The position numbers were made by a program, and so were the translations under genes. This document shows positions 5,403-7,996 of a DNA stretch of 7,996 bases, in pieces. The notes below the pieces were generated by a model. The model saw nothing but the letters and a program-made list of their open reading frames with translations, did not search any database and had not been told where the DNA came from. Location: the NCBI GenBank assembly GCA_017882245.1, contig JADGPV010000125.1, positions 1 to 7,996 of the forward strand. The letters are read 5' to 3'. The number at the start of each line of letters is the position of its first letter. Positions within the stretch are counted from its first letter, which is position 1. Source of the stretch: Bacteroidales bacterium (GTDB lineage Bacteria > Bacteroidota > Bacteroidia > Bacteroidales > VadinHA17).

Positions 5403-6520
5403 AGAAGTTCATGGCATTCGTGAAGAAGGAGTTCCAGCATATCTTCCGCGATTACCGGACGCTGATAATTCTTTTCGGCTTGCCTGCTGCGCAAATTCTC
5501 ATATTCGGGTATGCCGTACGCACGGATCTCACCAACGCAGGTATTGCGGTGCTGGATAATGCACATGACGTAGTCTCCGCTGAGCTTATCACCAGGATCA
5601 ATGCATCGGAATTTTTCCATATCAAATACTTCCTGAACACCTATGACGAGATCGATCCGGCTTTTAAAAAGGGAAAGATCAAGGCTGTGATTATTTTTCC
5701 TGATGATTTTGCGGAAAGACTGACACGTGAAGGTAATGCCACTGTCAGTATCATAGCAGACGGTTCCGAGGGTAATAACGCTAACCTTGTGACAGGATAT
5801 ACTACTGCTATCCTGAACGATTATTCTGCAGGTTTGACAAAACAGCTTACCTCAGCAATGCCTGTGATCGTCCCCGAAGTGAGGATGTACTTTAATCCTA
5901 ACCTTCAGAGCCATTTTATGTTTATCCCAGGTATTATAACGTTGATACTCATTCTCATAAGTGCTCTCATGACCTCAGTGACCATTGTCCGTGAAAAAGA
6001 GTTTGGCACAATGGAGGTGCTGCTGGTCTCACCGTTGAAGCCATGGCAGATAATTCTTGGTAAGGTGGCCCCGTATTTCTTTCTTTCACTTGTTAATGTC
6101 ATAGTCATTCTCCTAATGGCATGGTTTGTCTTTGATCTTCCTGTTAAGGGAAGCATATCTCTTCTGATAGCCGAGTGTATGCTGTATATATTGCTGGGTC
6201 TCTCAATAGGTATTTTAATCTCTGCCTCGGTTGAGAAAATAATGAATGCTATTTTTATTTCAGCTCTTGGCCTTATGCTGCCAACCCTGCTGCTGTCGGG
6301 GTTTATCTTCCCGATAGAGAATATGCCGAAGATTTATGATTATGTCAGCCTGTTCCTGCCTCCGCGTTGGTTCGTTGAGATAATGCGCTCTATCATGATA
6401 AAGGGTGCTGGCTTCATGTATGTCTGGAAAGGGACGCTTATCCTGGCTGCAATGACGCTGTTCTTCATGCTTTTAAGCGCCAGGAAATTCAAGGTCAGAC
6501 TGGAGGAGGGAGGGAAATGA
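5399..6520 (+). CDS. ABC-2 type permease subunit 1 (YbhS/YbhR-like)
   Basis: This 373-residue inner-membrane permease has the ABC-2 exporter layout. A cytoplasmic N-terminal stretch (KKEFQHIFRDYR) leads into helix 1 (about 21-41), then a large periplasmic domain (about 42-172), then five more helices at about 174-197, 223-246, 253-275, 283-303 and 345-363. The loop after helix 2 carries VREKEFGTMEVLLVSPLKPWQIILGK (195-222 region), the family's conserved cytoplasmic coupling segment. PRWFVEIMRSIMIKGAG before the last helix is also typical. It forms the membrane channel with the next gene's product, powered by the two ATPases. Boundary overlaps of 4 nt (ATGA) on both sides suggest translational coupling and balanced amounts of the subunits. 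The substrate cannot be read from the sequence. Confidence 0.92.
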   Translation: MKKFMAFVKKEFQHIFRDYRTLIILFGLPAAQILIFGYAVRTDLTNAGIAVLDNAHDVVSAELITRINASEFFHIKYFLNTYDEIDPAFKKGKIKAVIIFPDDFAERLTREGNATVSIIADGSEGNNANLVTGYTTAILNDYSAGLTKQLTSAMPVIVPEVRMYFNPNLQSHFMFIPGIITLILILISALMTSVTIVREKEFGTMEVLLVSPLKPWQIILGKVAPYFFLSLVNVIVILLMAWFVFDLPVKGSISLLIAECMLYILLGLSIGILISASVEKIMNAIFISALGLMLPTLLLSGFIFPIENMPKIYDYVSLFLPPRWFVEIMRSIMIKGAGFMYVWKGTLILAAMTLFFMLLSARKFKVRLEEGGK

Positions 6521-7632
6521 GAAAACTGATGTTCCTTCTGAGAAAAGAGTTCCGTCAGATAAGACGTGACAAATTTATGGTAAGAGCTATCATAGGAGTT
6601 CCCCTGTTGCAGATGCTCATCCTGGTGCCGGCTGTTACTTTTGAGATGAAGCACATTGACCTGGCCGTCACTGACTATGATCGCTCACCTGCTTCAAGGG
6701 AACTTGTTTCCAGGCTGACCGGTTCGTCATTCTTCCGTGTCTGCGCCACACCTGAAAATTATAATCAGGCTGACGACCTTCTTCTTGCCGGCGATGCTGA
6801 TATGGTGCTCATCATTCCTGATGATTGCTCCAAAGGTCTGGCTGGCGCCGTGAATCCCCCACGCCTGCAGGTAATGGTTGATGCTGTCAACGCCACCACC
6901 GCACAGCTGGGCTGGAGCTATTTTGCATCAATTGTCCGTGATTATAACCGTGATGTGATAATGAGTACCGGTGCCGCACCGTCCTCTATACCTGGCATCA
7001 GTGTCTCACCACGCTTCTGGTATAATCCTACCCTTAATTATAAATATTATATGCTGCCCGGCATACTGGTAATACTTATAACGGCAATAGGTCTTATGAT
7101 GTGCGGCCTCAACCTTGTGAGAGAGAAAGAGATAGGAACAAGTGAACAGATCAATGTCACACCTGTGAAAAAATGGGAGCTGATAACCTCAAAAGTAATC
7201 CCTTTCTTTATTATTGGCCTTTTGGATCTTTCATTAGGACTGACGATCGGATGGATAGTCTTTAATATTCCCTTTGAGGGAAGCCTGCTTCTCTTTTTTG
7301 CCTGCTCGGCAATATTCCTTGTAGCTGTACTTGGACTGGCACTTTTCCTCTCAACTCTTGCATCGACTATGCAGCAGTTTCTTTATGTGGCATTTTTTTT
7401 TGTAATGATATTCATACTTATGAGCGGCATCTTCACGCCGACAGAGAGTATGCCACTATGGGCCCAGCAGTTCAACTGGGTGAATCCCGTGGCCTACCTC
7501 ATGCGCATAAACCGTATGGTCATGCTTAAAGGATCAGGGTTTAATGATATAGCACGTGATATGGGGATGCTGGCCGTACTCGCCTTCACCTTCATTACAA
7601 TTGCAATAATAGCGTACCGGAAACGTGCCTAA
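6517..7632 (+). CDS. ABC-2 type permease subunit 2 (YbhR/YbhS-like)
   Basis: The second permease, 371 residues, is clearly paralogous to the first. Both have an N-terminal KEF-x-QI/HI-R-D stretch, a D-D-x-PDD periplasmic domain (here VLIIPDDCSKGL at 97-108), and the coupling loop VREKEIGTSEQINVTPVKKWELI (201-223). Helices lie at about 22-42, 179-201, 225-249, 256-280, 287-303 and 348-367, and the end is basic (YRKRA). It presumably forms a heterodimer with subunit 1 and closes the operon. The coding sequence contains a run of nine T at 7393-7401, in frame as part of AFFFV. Its TAA (7630-7632) overlaps the stop codon of the convergent lipocalin gene and lies inside a hairpin. Confidence 0.92.
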   Translation: MRKLMFLLRKEFRQIRRDKFMVRAIIGVPLLQMLILVPAVTFEMKHIDLAVTDYDRSPASRELVSRLTGSSFFRVCATPENYNQADDLLLAGDADMVLIIPDDCSKGLAGAVNPPRLQVMVDAVNATTAQLGWSYFASIVRDYNRDVIMSTGAAPSSIPGISVSPRFWYNPTLNYKYYMLPGILVILITAIGLMMCGLNLVREKEIGTSEQINVTPVKKWELITSKVIPFFIIGLLDLSLGLTIGWIVFNIPFEGSLLLFFACSAIFLVAVLGLALFLSTLASTMQQFLYVAFFFVMIFILMSGIFTPTESMPLWAQQFNWVNPVAYLMRINRMVMLKGSGFNDIARDMGMLAVLAFTFITIAIIAYRKRA

Positions 7633-7649
7633 AGCGGCTTTTGAGGCAC
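7625..7649. terminator. Terminator-like hairpin on the overlapping stop codons, possibly bidirectional
   Basis: GTGCCT (7625-7630) pairs perfectly with AGGCAC (7644-7649). Inside it AAAG (7631-7634) can pair with CTTT (7638-7641), leaving a CGG loop and a two-base TG bulge, for 10 bp in total. On the plus strand it is followed by TTTG, on the minus strand by CGTTTCC, so both U-tracts are short. It is the only candidate terminator between the convergent genes and could serve both, but efficiency is uncertain. Confidence 0.45.
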
Positions 7650-7996
7650 TTTGTACAGCGGCGTCAGATCATACCCGAGACTGCGTGCCTTGTCAAGGAT
7701 CTTGTTATATGTGACATCATCAATCTGCGGCGACCTGGCCAGTATCCAGAGGTATTTGTCGGCCTTGCTGCCAATTAGTGCCCACTGGTAGCCGGGATCA
7801 AGATCCATGATAAAGTAATCAGCATAAAAGAAAAGGAAGAACGATACTTTAAGGTGGCCTTCCGTCTTGTCACCCGCAAATTTAGCCTTGCCGATAGCTA
7901 CTTGATGTTCGCCGTCAAGAGTGTTTTTAAACCCGGCATTTTCGACCTTCACTTTACCGTCGGGAAGAAGGGTATAGTTGGCTGTACATCCTACCA
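7629..7996 (-). CDS. blc: Blc-type bacterial lipocalin (partial, N-terminus beyond right edge)
   Basis: The frame is open from the right edge to TAG at 7629-7631 and gives the C-terminal 121 residues; E. coli Blc has 177. The visible part begins VGCTANYTLLPDGKVKV, a beta-hairpin of the lipocalin barrel. It continues through YADYFIMDLDPGYQWALIGS and KADKYLWILARSP, which match the Blc core where E. coli has the YLWILSRTP segment, and ends with the C-terminal helix (YNKILDKARSLGYD). The family comprises small outer-membrane or periplasmic lipocalins that bind fatty acids or lysophospholipids and are linked to envelope stress. A GTG at 7952 is not the start, because conserved barrel sequence continues upstream of it. 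The lipoprotein signal, if any, is outside the window. The gene converges on the efflux operon with a 4-nt overlap. Confidence 0.88.
   Translation of the reverse strand, partial: VGCTANYTLLPDGKVKVENAGFKNTLDGEHQVAIGKAKFAGDKTEGHLKVSFFLFFYADYFIMDLDPGYQWALIGSKADKYLWILARSPQIDDVTYNKILDKARSLGYDLTPLYKVPQKPL

Noticed and set aside
7952..7996. Lipocalin start at the GTG at 7952
   Set aside because: The frame stays open to the window edge and the upstream residues (GCTANYTLLPDGK) fit the lipocalin barrel, so the gene is cut by the window and does not start there.

Overview
This window most likely comes from a Bacteroidetes (Bacteroidales-like) genome. Three things suggest this. Start codons lack Shine-Dalgarno sequences. 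The one clear promoter fits the Bacteroidetes -33/-7 pattern (TTG, 20 nt, TAGCTTTG). The proteins look like Bacteroidetes versions of their families. The genus cannot be read from this sequence.

Layout. Positions 1-654 hold two minus-strand genes: a membrane-anchored metallo-beta-lactamase-fold hydrolase cut by the left edge, and upstream of it a 63-residue two-helix membrane protein. Positions 655-902 are a divergent intergenic region. It holds a degenerate 7/8-mer tandem repeat, a promoter for the plus-strand genes, and a 13-bp-period direct repeat that runs into the first start codon and is a likely operator. Positions 903-7632 are one tightly packed plus-strand operon of seven genes: TetR/AcrR regulator, TolC-type outer-membrane factor, lipoprotein HlyD/YbhG-type adaptor, two ABC ATPases and two ABC-2 permeases. 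All junctions are 4-nt ATGA overlaps, 1-nt overlaps or gaps of at most 7 nt. The right end (7629-7996, minus strand) is the C-terminal two thirds of a Blc-type lipocalin. It converges on the operon so closely that the two stop codons overlap inside a terminator-like hairpin.

How the genes work together. The operon encodes what looks like a complete tripartite efflux pump of the YbhGFSR type. The ATPases power a heterodimeric permease in the inner membrane. The adaptor links this to the TolC-like duct, and the first gene probably represses the whole set. In E. coli the two ATPase domains are fused (YbhF) and TolC is encoded elsewhere; here the ATPases are separate and the outer-membrane factor is in the operon. 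The ATPase motifs predict one consensus and one degenerate ATP site.

I see no CRISPR array, RNA gene, insertion sequence, phage gene or clearly new biological system. The most interesting details are a 63-bp heptamer-repeat tract inside the first ATPase gene, the direct repeats over the regulator's start, the asymmetric ATPase sites, and the hairpin on the overlapping stop codons.
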